A stretch of DNA of 64,000 nucleotides from Streptacidiphilus melanogenes (GCF_000787835.1 NZ_BBPP01000021.1:61137-125136), one strand, 5' to 3'. Positions 9,950 through 20,065 are shown, counted from the stretch's first letter. Notes: generated from the letters alone by a model not told the origin. A program made the numbers and translations.

Positions 9950-12526
9950 ATGTCGATGTCCACCTTCGGTTCCTTCGGTGGCCAAGACCCGTTCTCCGAT
10001 CTGCTCAACCGCTTCTTCGGAATGTCCCCCGCCTCCTCGCCGCCCGCGGTGCAGCGCGTGCCCATCGGCAAGCTGCTCACCGAGTCCGCGCGGGAGTTGA
10101 TCGGGCGGGCGCAGCAGAAGGCCGCCGAGGACGGCAGTGAGGATCTGGACACCGAGCACCTGCTGTGGGCGGCATGCCTGGTCGATCCCGCGCGCTCGCT
10201 GCTCGCCCAGGCGGGCGTCGACCCGGACGCGCTCGCGCAGGCGATCGACAAGGTGCTGCCGGGGGTCGCGGGGACGCCGTCCGCCGAACCGAGCCTGACG
10301 CCGGCCGCCAAGCGCGTGCTGATCGCCGCGCACGCGCGCTCGCAGGCCGGCGGCGGCTCCTACATCGGGCCCGAGCACATCCTGGCCGCGCTGCTGGACG
10401 ACCCGGACTCCGGCGCGGGGCGCCTCCTCGGCAGCACGGGCGGCGTCGACGTCGAGCGGCTGCGCGGGGATTCGGACCGGGCCGCCGCCGGTGAGCGCGC
10501 GCCGGCGAAGCCGTCGAGCGACACCCCCACGCTCGACGAGTACGGCCGCGACCTCACCGAGGAGGCGAAGGCCGGCAAGCTCGACCCGGTGGTCGGGCGC
10601 GCCGAGGAGATCGAGCAGACCATCGAGATCCTCTCGCGCCGGTCGAAGAACAACCCGGTGCTCATCGGCGAGCCCGGTGTCGGCAAGACCGCGATCGTCG
10701 AGGGGCTGGCGCAGCGCATCGTCGCCGACGAGGTGCCGGAGACGCTGCGCGGCAAGCGCGTCGTCGCGCTCGACCTGGCCGGCATGGTGGCCGGGGCCAA
10801 GTACCGGGGCGAGTTCGAGGAACGCCTCAAGAACGTCATCAACGAGGTCCAGGAGTCCACCGACTCCCTCGTCCTCTTCATCGACGAGCTGCACACCGTC
10901 GTCGGCGCGGGCGCCGGCGGCGAAGGCGCGATGGACGCGGGCAACATGCTCAAGCCCGCGCTCTCGCGCGGCGAACTGCACGTCATCGGCGCGACCACGA
11001 TCGACGAGTACCGCAAGTACATCGAGAAGGACGCCGCCCTGGAGCGGCGCTTCCAGCCGGTGCTGATCCCCGAGCCGAGCGTCGAGGAGACGGTGCAGAT
11101 CCTGCTGGGCCTGCGCGACGCCTACGAGGCGCACCACCAGGTGCGGTTCACCGACGAGGCGCTGCGCGCCGCCGCCGAGCTGTCCGACCGCTACATCTCC
11201 GACCGGTTCCTGCCCGACAAGGCGATCGACCTGATGGACCAGGCGGGCGCGCGAGTGCGGCTCAAGTCGCTGAGCCGCTCGACGGAGGCCGGCGACCGCG
11301 AGGACCGGATCGCCAAGCTCAGGCGCGAGAAGGACCAGGCCATCGCCGCTGAGGACTTCGAGGCCGCGAAGCGGCTGAAGGAGCAGCTCGCCGAGGCCGA
11401 GGGCGAGTTGGCGGGCATCGCCGAGCGCCGCGAGGGCGTGATGGCGGTGACGGTCGACGACATCGCCGAGGTGGTCTCGCGCCGCACCGGCATCCCCGTC
11501 ACCCAGCTCACCCAGGACGAGAAGGCCAAACTGCTGGCGCTGGAGCAGGAGCTGCACGCGCGCGTCGTCGGCCAGGACGAGGCGGTCGTCGCGATCTCCG
11601 AGGCGGTGCGGCGCAACCGGGCGGGCATGGGCGACCCGAACCGTCCCGTCGGTTCGTTCCTTTTCCTCGGACCGACCGGCGTCGGCAAGACGGAGCTGGC
11701 CAAGGCGCTCGCCGAGCTGCTCTTCGGCGACGAGGACCGGCTGGTCCGCTTCGACATGAGCGAGTTCCAGGAGAAGCACACGGTCTCCCGCCTGATCGGC
11801 GCGCCTCCCGGATACGTGGGCTACGAGGAGGCAGGGCAGCTGACCGAGAAGGTCCGCCGCAAGCCCTACAGCGTGCTGCTCTTCGACGAGGTCGAGAAGG
11901 CCCACCCGGACGTCTTCAACGCGCTGCTCCAGGTGCTCGACGACGGCCGGCTGACGGACGCCCAAGGGCGCACGGTCGACTTCCGGCACACCGTCGTCAT
12001 CCTCACCAGCAACATCGGCGCGCACCGGATCCTCGCGCACCACGGCGACACCGACAGCATCCGCGAGCAGCTGATGGCGGATCTGCAGGGGCACTTCCCG
12101 CCCGAGTTCCTCAACCGCATCGACGACACGATCATCTTCCATGCCCTCACCAAGGACGAGCTGAACAACATCGTGGACCTGCTGCTGCGGGGCAGCGAGC
12201 GCCGGGTGCAGTCGCAGGGCCTGCAGTTGGAGGTCACCCAGGCCGCTCGCGACCTGCTCGTCGCCCACGGCCACCAGCCGGAGTTCGGTGCGCGCCCGCT
12301 GCGCCGCACCATCCAGAGCGAGCTGGACAACCGCATCGCCTCGCTGCTGCTCGGCGGCGAGGCGTCCCCGGGCGACACGATCGTCGCGGACGTCCAGGGC
12401 GACGCCCTGGTCTGCAAGGTCAGGAAGCCCGACCCGGCCGACGCGGCAACCGGCGCGGCGACCGACACCGCGGCGCAGGCCGCTCCCGAGACCGCCGGGA
12501 AGCCCGAGGAGTCCGCGCAGGGGTGA
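9950..12526 (+). CDS. ClpB/ClpC-like AAA+ unfoldase
   Basis: 858 residues. Order: a Gly/Phe-rich tip, an N-terminal Clp repeat domain (about 36-165), the first AAA+ module (Walker A GEPGVGKT at 240-247, Walker B VLFIDELH near 305), a short middle region with a UVR-like helix ([18 protein letters not shown], about 465-482), the second AAA+ module ([16 protein letters not shown]) and the D2-small domain, then an Ala/Pro-rich tail. The short middle domain is ClpC-like; the long ClpB coiled coil is absent. I find no IGF/LGF/VGF ClpP-docking tripeptide after TSNIGAH, so it may remodel proteins without ClpP. GAGGAGG precedes the first ATG. It overlaps the next gene. Confidence 0.92.
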   Translation: MSMSTFGSFGGQDPFSDLLNRFFGMSPASSPPAVQRVPIGKLLTESARELIGRAQQKAAEDGSEDLDTEHLLWAACLVDPARSLLAQAGVDPDALAQAIDKVLPGVAGTPSAEPSLTPAAKRVLIAAHARSQAGGGSYIGPEHILAALLDDPDSGAGRLLGSTGGVDVERLRGDSDRAAAGERAPAKPSSDTPTLDEYGRDLTEEAKAGKLDPVVGRAEEIEQTIEILSRRSKNNPVLIGEPGVGKTAIVEGLAQRIVADEVPETLRGKRVVALDLAGMVAGAKYRGEFEERLKNVINEVQESTDSLVLFIDELHTVVGAGAGGEGAMDAGNMLKPALSRGELHVIGATTIDEYRKYIEKDAALERRFQPVLIPEPSVEETVQILLGLRDAYEAHHQVRFTDEALRAAAELSDRYISDRFLPDKAIDLMDQAGARVRLKSLSRSTEAGDREDRIAKLRREKDQAIAAEDFEAAKRLKEQLAEAEGELAGIAERREGVMAVTVDDIAEVVSRRTGIPVTQLTQDEKAKLLALEQELHARVVGQDEAVVAISEAVRRNRAGMGDPNRPVGSFLFLGPTGVGKTELAKALAELLFGDEDRLVRFDMSEFQEKHTVSRLIGAPPGYVGYEEAGQLTEKVRRKPYSVLLFDEVEKAHPDVFNALLQVLDDGRLTDAQGRTVDFRHTVVILTSNIGAHRILAHHGDTDSIREQLMADLQGHFPPEFLNRIDDTIIFHALTKDELNNIVDLLLRGSERRVQSQGLQLEVTQAARDLLVAHGHQPEFGARPLRRTIQSELDNRIASLLLGGEASPGDTIVADVQGDALVCKVRKPDPADAATGAATDTAAQAAPETAGKPEESAQG

Positions 12527-13305
12527 GCCTGCCGGACCGGGTGACCGAGCCCCGCGAGGAGGCGCCGAAGGCGCGGGACCTCGCGGGGCTCGACGCTGCC
12601 GTGAGCCGGTGCTACGCCTGCCCGCGCCTGGTCGCGTGGCGCGAGGAGGTGGGCCGGGTGCGGCGTCGGTCCTTCGCCGACCACGACTACTGGGCCCGGC
12701 CGGTGCCGGGCTTCGGACCGGCCGACGCCTCGCTGTTGCTGGTGGGCCTGGCTCCGGCCGCGCACGGCGGCAACCGCACCGGCCGGATGTTCACCGGCGA
12801 CCGGTCGGGCGACGTCCTGGTGGCCGCCCTGCACGATCTCGGCCTCGCCTCCCAGCCCACCTCCGTCAGCCGCGACGACGGTCTGCGCCTGCACGGCGTG
12901 CGGTTCACCGCTCCGGTGCACTGCGCCCCGCCCGACAACCGGCCGACGACGCACGAACGCGACACCTGCCGCCCGTGGCTGATGCGCGAACTGGCGCTGC
13001 TGCGGCCGACGGTGCGCGCGATCGTCGCGCTCGGCGCCTTCGGCTGGCAGGCCGTGCTGCCGGTGCTGGCCGCGTCCGGCTGGGTCGTCCCGCGGCCGCG
13101 CCCGGTGTTCGGCCACGGCGCGCGCGTGGTGCTTCCACCTGTCGAACCCGCGGGGAGCGGACGGACGTTGACGCTGTTCGGCTGCTACCACGTCAGCCAG
13201 CAGAACACCTTCACCGGGCGGCTCACCCCGGCCATGCTGCGCGAAGTCCTCGCCGAGGCCTGGGAGTCGGCGGGCGGCGGGCCGACCGGTCGCGACCAGG
13301 CCTGA
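12523..13305 (+). CDS. Uracil-DNA glycosylase, family 5 (UDGb)-like
   Basis: 260 residues. The [23 protein letters not shown] motif (about 75-97) is the family-5 active-site loop, which lacks the polar catalytic residue of other UDGs. Cysteines C30 and C33 (CYACPRL) and the cysteine in [10 protein letters not shown] (about 132) fit the [4Fe-4S] cluster of thermophile-type glycosylases. [13 protein letters not shown] near the C terminus supplies the second motif. It removes uracil and other deaminated bases from DNA. The GTG start overlaps the Clp-like stop (GTGA), so translation is coupled. Confidence 0.88.
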   Translation: MSLPDRVTEPREEAPKARDLAGLDAAVSRCYACPRLVAWREEVGRVRRRSFADHDYWARPVPGFGPADASLLLVGLAPAAHGGNRTGRMFTGDRSGDVLVAALHDLGLASQPTSVSRDDGLRLHGVRFTAPVHCAPPDNRPTTHERDTCRPWLMRELALLRPTVRAIVALGAFGWQAVLPVLAASGWVVPRPRPVFGHGARVVLPPVEPAGSGRTLTLFGCYHVSQQNTFTGRLTPAMLREVLAEAWESAGGGPTGRDQA

Positions 13306-13409
13306 CACCCCGCGGCCGTGGGGGCGGGCCGCCCGCATCAGGCTCGTCCCGATACCCTCGACCGGTGGCGCACGCGGGGGCTGTGCGCACGGAAGGGGAG
13401 AAATCACCG

Positions 13410-14390
13410 ATGTCGTTCAACCCAACCGGTCCGGTCGGCGGTCCCGTCCCGGGGCCGGGCCCCGGTCCGATGCCCGGCGCGATGCCCGGTTCCCTGCCGG
13501 GGCCTCAGCAGCCGCGCAGCGGAGCCGGCCAGGCCGGTGGCGGAAACGCCATGGTCGCCGTGGTCGGCGCGGCGGCGATGCTGCTGATGGAGGCCGTGCT
13601 CCTGCTGTTCACGCTGCTCGCGGCGAAGAGCCCTTCGAGCCCCGGGGACGTGGTGCTCAACCTGTTCGGCCTCGGTGACCACTGGATCGACGCGCCGACC
13701 CAGTTCACGGCCGGTGACGTCGCCATCTGCGCGGTGCTGTGCGCGGGGATCCTCGGCTCGCTGGGCGGTCGTACCTGGGGGCGGGCGGCGATCGCGGCGA
13801 CCATGGGGCTGGTCGGCTACCCGCTGGCGACCTCGCTGCTCTCGGAGCTGCGGACCGCCGACGAGCGTGCGGCCTTCACCCTGGGGCACAACCTCACGTT
13901 CAACCTCGTCATGATCGTCGAGCTGCTGATCGCCGTCGGCACGCTGCTGGCCGTACTCGTGACCTCGCGCGGTCGCGCGCACACGGGCCCGGACCCGGTG
14001 CCCGTCGGTCCGATGGCGGGTCAGGCGCCCATGCCTGCACCGGGGCAGCAGCCCTACCCGCAGCAGGCCGGACCGGCTCATCCCTACCCGCAGCCCGCGC
14101 CCGGCTACGCCCCGCAGCCGGGTCAGGCCCAGCCGGGCTACCCCGCGCAGCCGATGCCGCAGCAGCAGGGCCAGCAGCAGGGCCAGCAGCAGGGCCGGCC
14201 GCAGCCGGGCCCCGTGCCGCAGCCCGCAGCGGGTTACGCGCCGCAGCCGGTTCCGCCGCAGGCGGGGCCCATCCAGCATCCGACGCCGACCCAGGAGGCC
14301 ATGGCCTACCGCCCGACGCAGTACGGGCCGCCTCCCGGCACGCCGCAGGCCGGCCCGCAGGGCAACCCGCCCGCATCGCCGAGCGCCTGA
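13410..14390 (+). CDS. Membrane protein with Pro/Gln-rich tails
   Basis: 326 residues: a Gly/Pro-rich N terminus (about 1-45), roughly four hydrophobic segments (about 47-70, 105-125, 128-150, 170-192), then a 130-residue Pro/Gln/Gly/Tyr-rich cytoplasmic tail with QQQGQQQGQQQG. The ATG has GGAAGGGGAG upstream. Such tails are common in actinobacterial membrane proteins and may mediate protein contacts; function unknown. Confidence 0.75.
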   Translation: MSFNPTGPVGGPVPGPGPGPMPGAMPGSLPGPQQPRSGAGQAGGGNAMVAVVGAAAMLLMEAVLLLFTLLAAKSPSSPGDVVLNLFGLGDHWIDAPTQFTAGDVAICAVLCAGILGSLGGRTWGRAAIAATMGLVGYPLATSLLSELRTADERAAFTLGHNLTFNLVMIVELLIAVGTLLAVLVTSRGRAHTGPDPVPVGPMAGQAPMPAPGQQPYPQQAGPAHPYPQPAPGYAPQPGQAQPGYPAQPMPQQQGQQQGQQQGRPQPGPVPQPAAGYAPQPVPPQAGPIQHPTPTQEAMAYRPTQYGPPPGTPQAGPQGNPPASPSA

Positions 14391-14402
14391 CGCAGTATCA
14401 CC

Positions 14403-14434
14403 TGTGGGGTCGGACCGAACGGTCCGGCCCCACA
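14403..14434. terminator. Bidirectional hairpin terminator
   Basis: A 15-bp stem with one G-U pair and a two-base AA centre (arms 14403-14417, 14420-14434) between the membrane protein gene and the convergent AraC remnant. Confidence 0.85.
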
Positions 14435-14437
14435 CGG

Positions 14438-14937
14438 CTATCCGGACGCGTTCGGAGTCCGGTAGGCCGTCGGCGGGCGGCCGAGCAGCCGACCGAAGGC
14501 GGCCGTGTAGGCGGCCGGGTTGTCGTAGCCGAGCAGTGCCGCGACACGGGTCACGGGCATCCCGGCGGCGAGGTGGTGCAGCGAGTGCAGGATGCAGGCC
14601 CGCTGCCGCCACTGCGAGAAGCTGAGGCCGATGCCGCGTCGGAAGAGGCGGGCGAGCGTGCGCTCGCTGACGTTGAGCTCCGCGCACCAGCGCGCCGGAG
14701 CGTCGTGGACGTGGGGCAGCTCCAGGAACGCCTCGCACAGGCGGCGCACCGCGGATCGGACGGAAGCGGCAGGTCCAGCGGCAGCGGCGTGAGGCTCCTC
14801 AGCTCGTGCAGGAGCAGGGCGGCGACGGCCGCGTCCCGGCTGTGTTCGGGATAGCGCGGCTCCATCTCGACCGCCGCCAGGATCAGCGCGCGCAGCAGCG
14901 GCGAGACGTCGACCACCTGGCAGCGCGCGGGGAATCA
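14438..14937 (-). pseudogene. AraC-family regulator, 5'-truncated and frameshifted
   Basis: The 3' part (14438 to about 14760) encodes a normal AraC double helix-turn-helix (ELNVSERTLARLFRRGIG, then VTRVAALLGYDNPAAYTAAFGRLLG). Upstream the reading frame shifts: VVDVSPLLRALILAAVE through LPLPSDPR is in another frame, and restoring one G in the run near 14750 would join SDPR to VRRLCEAFLE. The N-terminal cupin ligand domain is missing; the homologous sequence stops at FPARCQ (about 14935), just after an in-frame TGA. The gene is therefore probably dead, unless the single-base change is a sequencing error. It faces the truncated TauE gene head to head. Confidence 0.75.
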
Positions 14938-14962
14938 GGGCACAGCGGCAGGCTCGATCTAG

Positions 14963-15487
14963 AGGCTCCGGGTGCTGCGCCTGCTCTTCGCGGCCTACCT
15001 GCTGGCGACGCTCGCGGACACGCTGCTGCGCAAGGGCTTCGTGTCCGTCGCCGAGCCGGAGCGGCCGAGACCGCTGGGCCGGGGCACGGTCACCTTCGGC
15101 GGCGCGGGCATCGGTCTGGTCGCGGCCGGACTGGGCGTCGGCGGGAGCGTGATGACCGTCCCACTGCTGCGACGCCGCGGCCTGCCCATGGCCGAGGCCA
15201 CCGCCATGGCGAACCCCCTCAGCCTCCCCGTCGCCGCGGCCGCCGGTCTGGTCTACGCCCTCGCGCCCACCGGCCCCGCCGCCGGAGCGACTGGAGCCCT
15301 GAGCGCCGGGCTGGGCCGACTCGGCTATGTCGACCTCGGCGCGGCAGCCGCGTTGCTGCTCGGCTCGGTGCCGACCATCGCGCTGCTCCGGCGCGTCACC
15401 GGCCGCGTGCCGGACCGGATCCACTCCGCCGCCTATATCGCCCTGCTGGTGATCGTGCTGATCGTGATGCTGGCGTTGGACTTCTGA
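14963..15487 (+). pseudogene. TauE/SafE-family (TSUP) permease, N-terminal half missing
   Basis: From the GTG at 14972 this encodes 171 residues: RLLFAAYLLATLADT, then the second TSUP repeat GAGIGLVAAGLGVGGSVMTVPLLRRRG and three further hydrophobic segments. TSUP transporters (sulfite, sulfoacetate and other anions) are about 250 residues with two repeats; the first repeat is absent. An in-frame TAG sits just before the homologous sequence (14960-14962) and there is no ribosome-binding site. It lies head to head with the truncated AraC gene, about 25-30 bases apart. Confidence 0.75.
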
Positions 15488-15522
15488 CACGGCGGCGGGC
15501 CGGGCGGCGACCGGCCGGCCGC

Positions 15523-16374
15523 TCACCCCTTGACGGCGACGCCCGCCAGGAAACCGCGGGTGGCACGGAGCTCGCCGACCGACGCGTCCGCGCCCCAGGC
15601 CGCGCACGGGACCAGGCCGGGCGGGAGCAGCTGCAGACCGCTGAAGAACGCCTCGATGTCCTGCGCGCCGCGCGGGGCGAGCCGGTCCACCGTCTCCCGG
15701 TAGAGCGCGGTGACCTCGACAGCCCGCTCGCGGTCGTCGTCGTCGACCCACCGCGAGTCGTGGCAGACGTGGCTGACGATCAGCCGGCTGCCCGGTGCCA
15801 GCGGTTCCAGCAGACGGCGCACGGCGGCGTGCGGCTCGTCCGCGTCCTCGAGGAAGTGCAGCACCGCGCCGAGCACCAGGGCCACCGGCTCGCCGGAGTC
15901 CGCCAGTTCGGCGACCGGCGGGGCGGCGAGGATCGCGTCCGGGTCGCGCAGGTCCGCCTGGAGGACCGCGGTGGCCGCCACGCCGGGGTGCGCGGCCAGC
16001 GCGCGGGCGTGGGTGACCACCAGCGGATCGCGGTCGACATAGACGACGCGCGCGTCCGGCCGGACGTCGAGAGCGATCTCGTGCGTGTTGCCGGGCGCCG
16101 GTATGCCGGTGCCGACGTCGAGGAACCGGGAGATCCCGGCCTCGGCCGCGCCGCGCACGGCGCGACGGAGGAACGCCCGGTTGAGGCGCATCGCGTCCCG
16201 GCTCTCCGGGACCAGGCGCTGCAAGGTGTGCGCGGCCTCGCGGTCGACGGCGAAGTGGTCCTTCCCGCCGATCAGGTAGTTGTAGATCCGCGCCGGATGC
16301 GGTCTGTCCAATTCCAGCGCGGCGGATGGCGCGCGCGTCCCGTCGTCACCCGGCCAGGCTGCCTGTCGTCCCAT
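15523..16374 (-). CDS. SAM-dependent methyltransferase, Methyltransf_19 (DUF574) family
   Basis: About 283 residues. Same landmarks as the 801-1643 protein: HPARIYNYLIGGKDHFAVD, FLDVGTGIPAPGN (SAM loop) and VYVDRDPLV, and a C-terminal methyltransferase fold. Start taken at the ATG (16374) with GGGGG upstream; GTG at 16398 is an alternative. The two copies are clearly diverged paralogues, not a recent duplication. Substrate unknown. Confidence 0.85.
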   Translation of the reverse strand: MGRQAAWPGDDGTRAPSAALELDRPHPARIYNYLIGGKDHFAVDREAAHTLQRLVPESRDAMRLNRAFLRRAVRGAAEAGISRFLDVGTGIPAPGNTHEIALDVRPDARVVYVDRDPLVVTHARALAAHPGVAATAVLQADLRDPDAILAAPPVAELADSGEPVALVLGAVLHFLEDADEPHAAVRRLLEPLAPGSRLIVSHVCHDSRWVDDDDRERAVEVTALYRETVDRLAPRGAQDIEAFFSGLQLLPPGLVPCAAWGADASVGELRATRGFLAGVAVKG

Positions 16375-16682
16375 CTCCGAGCCCCCGTTCCCCGTCACCG
16401 TGGCGCCGTGCGCGTACGGTGCATCCCCGAACCACCCTACGCGCCTCGCATGCGGATGCGTCGACGAACCGTTCACTTGTCTATCGACGCAGCGTCACCG
16501 GTATGCCGTTCCCTCGCGGGACGGAGTGGCTCAGCAGCGGAGGCGTCGACGACGTGGCTCTCGGGGCGAGGGCTGGGCCTGGCTCGGCGGCCACGCGGTG
16601 CTCTTCCTCGCCGGCGCGTGGCTCGTCCTGGCGCGCAAGTGCCGCCGCGCGCACCGGTGGCACGCACCGGCCGTGCTGCGCA
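16375..16682. other. Intergenic stretch with possible membrane-segment remnant
   Basis: No gene is supported. One plus-strand frame encodes a convincing-looking transmembrane stretch followed by basic residues (WAWLGGHAVLFLAGAWLV, about 16578-16631), but it has no good start or ribosome-binding site and runs into the neighbouring hydrolase gene. It may be a decayed fragment. Confidence 0.3.
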
Positions 16683-17405
16683 CTACACGCGGTCTGACCT
16701 CAGCAGATGGTCCGCCAGCTCGCGGGGGCGGCTGAGCGCGGCCAGGTGGCCGCCGGGGATCTCCTCGACGTCCAGGCCGAGGCGCTCGCGCACCACGCGG
16801 CGCTGGAACTCCAGTGGGAAGAACCGGTCGTCGCGCCCCTGCAGGAAGCGGGTCGGAACGTCCGGCCAGCTCGCCAGCGGCCACGGCTGACCGAACAGCG
16901 CGGCGGGCGGCGCGGAGGCGCCGACGGAGAGCGCCTCCTCCGTCACCTCCGGCGGGACGTCGTGAAAGAAGTCGGCGCGCACGTCGAACGCGGGGACCGG
17001 GCCGCGGCCGGTGGCGGCCGCGTGGTCCGAGCGGGCCTTGGCCTGGCCGGTGTTCTCCCACCACTGCCCGGCGGTCTCCCCGGGCACCGGGACCATCGCG
17101 TTGAGCAGCACCAGCTCGGCGACCGGCACGGGCAGTCGCTCGCAGACCAGGGGAGCGGAGAAGCCCGCGAGGGACTGGGCGACCAGAACCAGCGGCTCGG
17201 GGCTGCGACCGGAGTTCCCCGCTGCCGCTGCCGCTGCCGCGACCGCGGCGACGACGGCGTCGGCGATCTCGTCCAGACCGGCCGCGTCCTCGCTGGGCAG
17301 ATCCATGGTGATCGCCTCGTGGCCGCGCGCCCTAAGCTCGGGCACCAGCCGGTGCCAGAACCAGGCGCGGCCGTCCGCGCCGGGAACGAGCGTGAACGTC
17401 GCCAT
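16683..17405 (-). CDS. Alpha/beta hydrolase
   Basis: 240 residues. The nucleophile elbow is LVAQSLAGFSAP (Ser in AQSLAG, a variant of GxSxG), with the acid in LQGRDDRFFPLEFQ and His in IPGGHLAALSRP. The N-terminal FTLVPGADGRAWFWHRLVPEL matches the small actinobacterial esterase/lactonase-type family. GGAGGAGAGG precedes the ATG. It lies 66 bases downstream of a second hydrolase on the same strand. Substrate unknown. Confidence 0.85.
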   Translation of the reverse strand: MATFTLVPGADGRAWFWHRLVPELRARGHEAITMDLPSEDAAGLDEIADAVVAAVAAAAAAAGNSGRSPEPLVLVAQSLAGFSAPLVCERLPVPVAELVLLNAMVPVPGETAGQWWENTGQAKARSDHAAATGRGPVPAFDVRADFFHDVPPEVTEEALSVGASAPPAALFGQPWPLASWPDVPTRFLQGRDDRFFPLEFQRRVVRERLGLDVEEIPGGHLAALSRPRELADHLLRSDRV

Positions 17406-17471
17406 CGTCCTCTCCTCCGGTCGACCCTTTCCTGCGCCAGACGCTACCCGCCGCCACCGACAGCGCCCGGC

Positions 17472-18452
17472 TCATCGCCCGACGACCCGCCGGAGCCAGC
17501 GCAGCCGGGCCTCGCGCGCGTCCTGACTGAGCGTCGCCTGCGGGGCGACCGTGTCGAAGCCGTGGAACGCGCCGGGCCACACGTGCAGTTCCGCGTCGCC
17601 GCCCGCGCGCCAGAGCGCGTCGGCGTAGGCGACGACCTCGTCCCGGAAGGTCTCGGCCGACCCGACCTCGAGATAGGCCGGCGGCAGCCCGCACAGGTCC
17701 GTCGCGCGGGCCGCGGCGACGTACGGCGACACGTCGGCCGCGCCGTGACGGTCCCCGAGCAGCGCTCCCCAGGCGGTCGCGTTCGAGACGCGGTCCCAGG
17801 GGTCGGCGCCGGCCATCTGGTGGGCGGAGAAACTGTCGTTGCGGTCGTCCAGCATCGGGCTCAGCAGCAGCTGACCGATCGTCGGCGGGCCGCCTCGGTC
17901 GCGGGTCAGCAACGCCAGCGCGGCGGCGAGCCCGCCGCCCGCGCTCTTGCCGCCGAGGACGAACCTGTCCGGGTCGAGTCCCAGCCCGTCCGCGCGCTCG
18001 GCCGCCCAGAGCAGCCCGGCGAGGCAGTCCGCCACGGGTTCCAGGTACCGGGCCCGCGGCGCGAGCCGGTACTCGACGGAGACCACGGCGAGCCCGAGCG
18101 GGAGCGCCCACTCCCGCAGCACGCGCGGCAGCACGGACCAGGCGTTGCCGGAGACCATCCCGCCGCCGTGCAGGTAGTAGAGCAGCGGCAGCGGCCCGGT
18201 GAGTCCGGCCGGACGGGCGCTGACGAGCGTCACCTGCGCCCCCTCCCCGCTGCCGGGCACGCGCAGCTCCTCGACGTCGAACCGGCCGTCCGCCCGCAGC
18301 TCCCGCACGGTCGGCCGGGGCCGCGACGCGGCGTCCCGCGCTTGCCAGTCCGCCAGCCCCTCGGGGGTGAGCGGCTCCGTCGCCCCCGCATCCAGGGCCG
18401 CCAGCACGGCCCCCAACTCCGGATCGAAGGGCGGAACAGCACCGAAACCCAC
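17472..18452 (-). CDS. Alpha/beta hydrolase fold-3 esterase (HSL family)
   Basis: 326 residues. Hormone-sensitive-lipase-type landmarks: oxyanion motif YYLHGGGMVSGN (about 103-114), VVSVEYRLAPRA, nucleophile motif FVLGGKSAGGGLAAA (GKSAG instead of the usual GDSAG), acid region EVGSAETFRDE and catalytic His in GAFHGFD. It hydrolyses short-chain esters. The GTG at 18452 is chosen because GGGGG lies eight bases before it and it gives family-typical length. Probably co-transcribed with the downstream hydrolase. Confidence 0.87.
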   Translation of the reverse strand: MGFGAVPPFDPELGAVLAALDAGATEPLTPEGLADWQARDAASRPRPTVRELRADGRFDVEELRVPGSGEGAQVTLVSARPAGLTGPLPLLYYLHGGGMVSGNAWSVLPRVLREWALPLGLAVVSVEYRLAPRARYLEPVADCLAGLLWAAERADGLGLDPDRFVLGGKSAGGGLAAALALLTRDRGGPPTIGQLLLSPMLDDRNDSFSAHQMAGADPWDRVSNATAWGALLGDRHGAADVSPYVAAARATDLCGLPPAYLEVGSAETFRDEVVAYADALWRAGGDAELHVWPGAFHGFDTVAPQATLSQDAREARLRWLRRVVGR

Positions 18453-18676
18453 GACATGACCCCCGTTCGGCCAAGGGACGCCCGGCGGGCATCCCGCCAG
18501 CCCAGCCTGCCATCCCGCACACAGGCCGGAGCGGCGGCCCCGTCGAGCCAAGCCGGAAGGCGCAAGGGGCGGTTGCCGCGGCAGCGCCCCGGCCTTTCGC
18601 GACTGCGTCTCCGTCCCGCCACCATGGGCTCACCGAGCGCGCCCACCGTCCCCTCCGGCCCAGGTGAGGGTCCCGC

Positions 18677-20065
18677 TCAGCCCGACGGCATGGTGCGGTC
18701 GCCGCGGGGCAGCAGAAAGGCCGCGCCGAGGCCGACCAGGCCGAAGAGGGCGAGCGTAGCCATCGCCGCCGCGTAGCCGTTCTTGGTGAGCTCGGAGACC
18801 AGGATCGTGCCCGCGATGGCCGTGCCGAGCGAGGAGCCGAGGTTGGAGACGCTGCGGGAGAGTCCGGAGATCTCGCCCTGCTGGCTGTCGGGGAAGCTGG
18901 ACTGCACGACGTTCACCGAGGGCGTCAGCATCGCCCCGAGCCCGAGCCCGATCAGCAGCAGGCCCGGCGTGAACGACCAGACGTCGTTGAAGGCCCGGAC
19001 CAGGGTGAGCAGCAGCACGATGCCCGCGACCGTGACCACGAACCCGGTGACGATCAGCGTGCGTTGGGCGTAGCGCTTGGCCAGGCGCTCGGCGGAGAGC
19101 GAGGAGACCAGCAGGCCGAGGGTGGCGGCCGTGAACACGCCGCCGGTGGCGATGGCGCTGTAGCCGCGGACCACCTGGAGGTAGGCGCCGACGGTGAAGG
19201 AGACGCCCATCAGCACCAGCCACTGGATGTTCTGCGTGACCATCCCGAGGTTGGAGACGCGGTTGCGGAACAGGGCCATCGACAGCAGGGGCTCGCGGCC
19301 GGACCGCTCGCAGCTGCTGATCCAGCGGAAGAACCCGGCCAGCACCAGGACGCCGGACAGCAGCAGGCCGAGCATCAGCCAGGTGTTGTTGTCGGCGGCG
19401 AGGATGCCGGTCACCACCAGCACCAGCCCCAGCGCGGACAGCACCGCGCCGACGGTGTCGAACGCCTGGGACGGGTCGGCGGGCAGCGGGTCCTTCAGCT
19501 TGCGGGTCAGGAACACGATCACCACGATCACCAGGACCTGGAAGCCGAAGTTGGCCCGCCAGCTGATCGCCGTCGTGAGCAGGCCGCCGATGAGCGGACC
19601 CGCGGCCGCGCCGATGCCGCCGAGCGCCATGATCGCGCCGAACGCCCTGGCGCGGTTGGTGGTTCCGGTGAACAGCAGCGTGGTCAGGATGTAGACCGGG
19701 GGGATCAGCAGCGCCGTTCCGACGCCCTCCAGGATCGAGTTGCCCAAAATCAGCACGCCGAGCCCGGGAGCCAGCGCGCTGAGCAGGGCGCCGACCCCGT
19801 ACGTGGTCAGACCGACCATCAGGCAGCGCTTGCGGCCGTAGCGGTTGGTGAGCTTCCCGCCCGGGATCATCAGCGCCGCCATCACCAGCAGGAAGAGCGT
19901 GATGGCCACCTGGACGCCCTGCGCGGTCGTGTGCAGGTCCTTGCTGATGTCGTTGATCATCACGTTCATGCTGGATCCGGCGAAGCTGCAGATGAACTGC
20001 GCCAGGGCGAGCGGGACCAGCACGCGTCGTCCGGCCGCCGTCGGCAGGGTCAGGGTGTCGGTCAT
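18677..20065 (-). CDS. MFS transporter, DHA2 (14-TMS) drug:proton antiporter type
   Basis: 462 residues with about 14 hydrophobic segments. Motif A is GGKLTNRYGRKR after TM2; the motif-C region is GAIMALGGIGAAAGPLIGG. DHA2 proteins export drugs or metabolites across the membrane using the proton gradient. A GGGACGTGAGC stretch precedes the ATG. The 224 bases before the downstream esterase show no clear terminator. Substrate unknown. Confidence 0.88.
   Translation of the reverse strand: MTDTLTLPTAAGRRVLVPLALAQFICSFAGSSMNVMINDISKDLHTTAQGVQVAITLFLLVMAALMIPGGKLTNRYGRKRCLMVGLTTYGVGALLSALAPGLGVLILGNSILEGVGTALLIPPVYILTTLLFTGTTNRARAFGAIMALGGIGAAAGPLIGGLLTTAISWRANFGFQVLVIVVIVFLTRKLKDPLPADPSQAFDTVGAVLSALGLVLVVTGILAADNNTWLMLGLLLSGVLVLAGFFRWISSCERSGREPLLSMALFRNRVSNLGMVTQNIQWLVLMGVSFTVGAYLQVVRGYSAIATGGVFTAATLGLLVSSLSAERLAKRYAQRTLIVTGFVVTVAGIVLLLTLVRAFNDVWSFTPGLLLIGLGLGAMLTPSVNVVQSSFPDSQQGEISGLSRSVSNLGSSLGTAIAGTILVSELTKNGYAAAMATLALFGLVGLGAAFLLPRGDRTMPSG

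Noticed and set aside
8480..12274. A 1264-codon minus-strand open frame opposite the Clp-like ATPase
   Set aside because: High GC keeps antisense frames open; translation is compositionally biased and crosses several unrelated genes.
16400..16735. 111-codon frame with a transmembrane-like segment
   Set aside because: No ribosome-binding site, low-complexity N terminus and overlap with the convergent hydrolase gene; kept only as a possible remnant.
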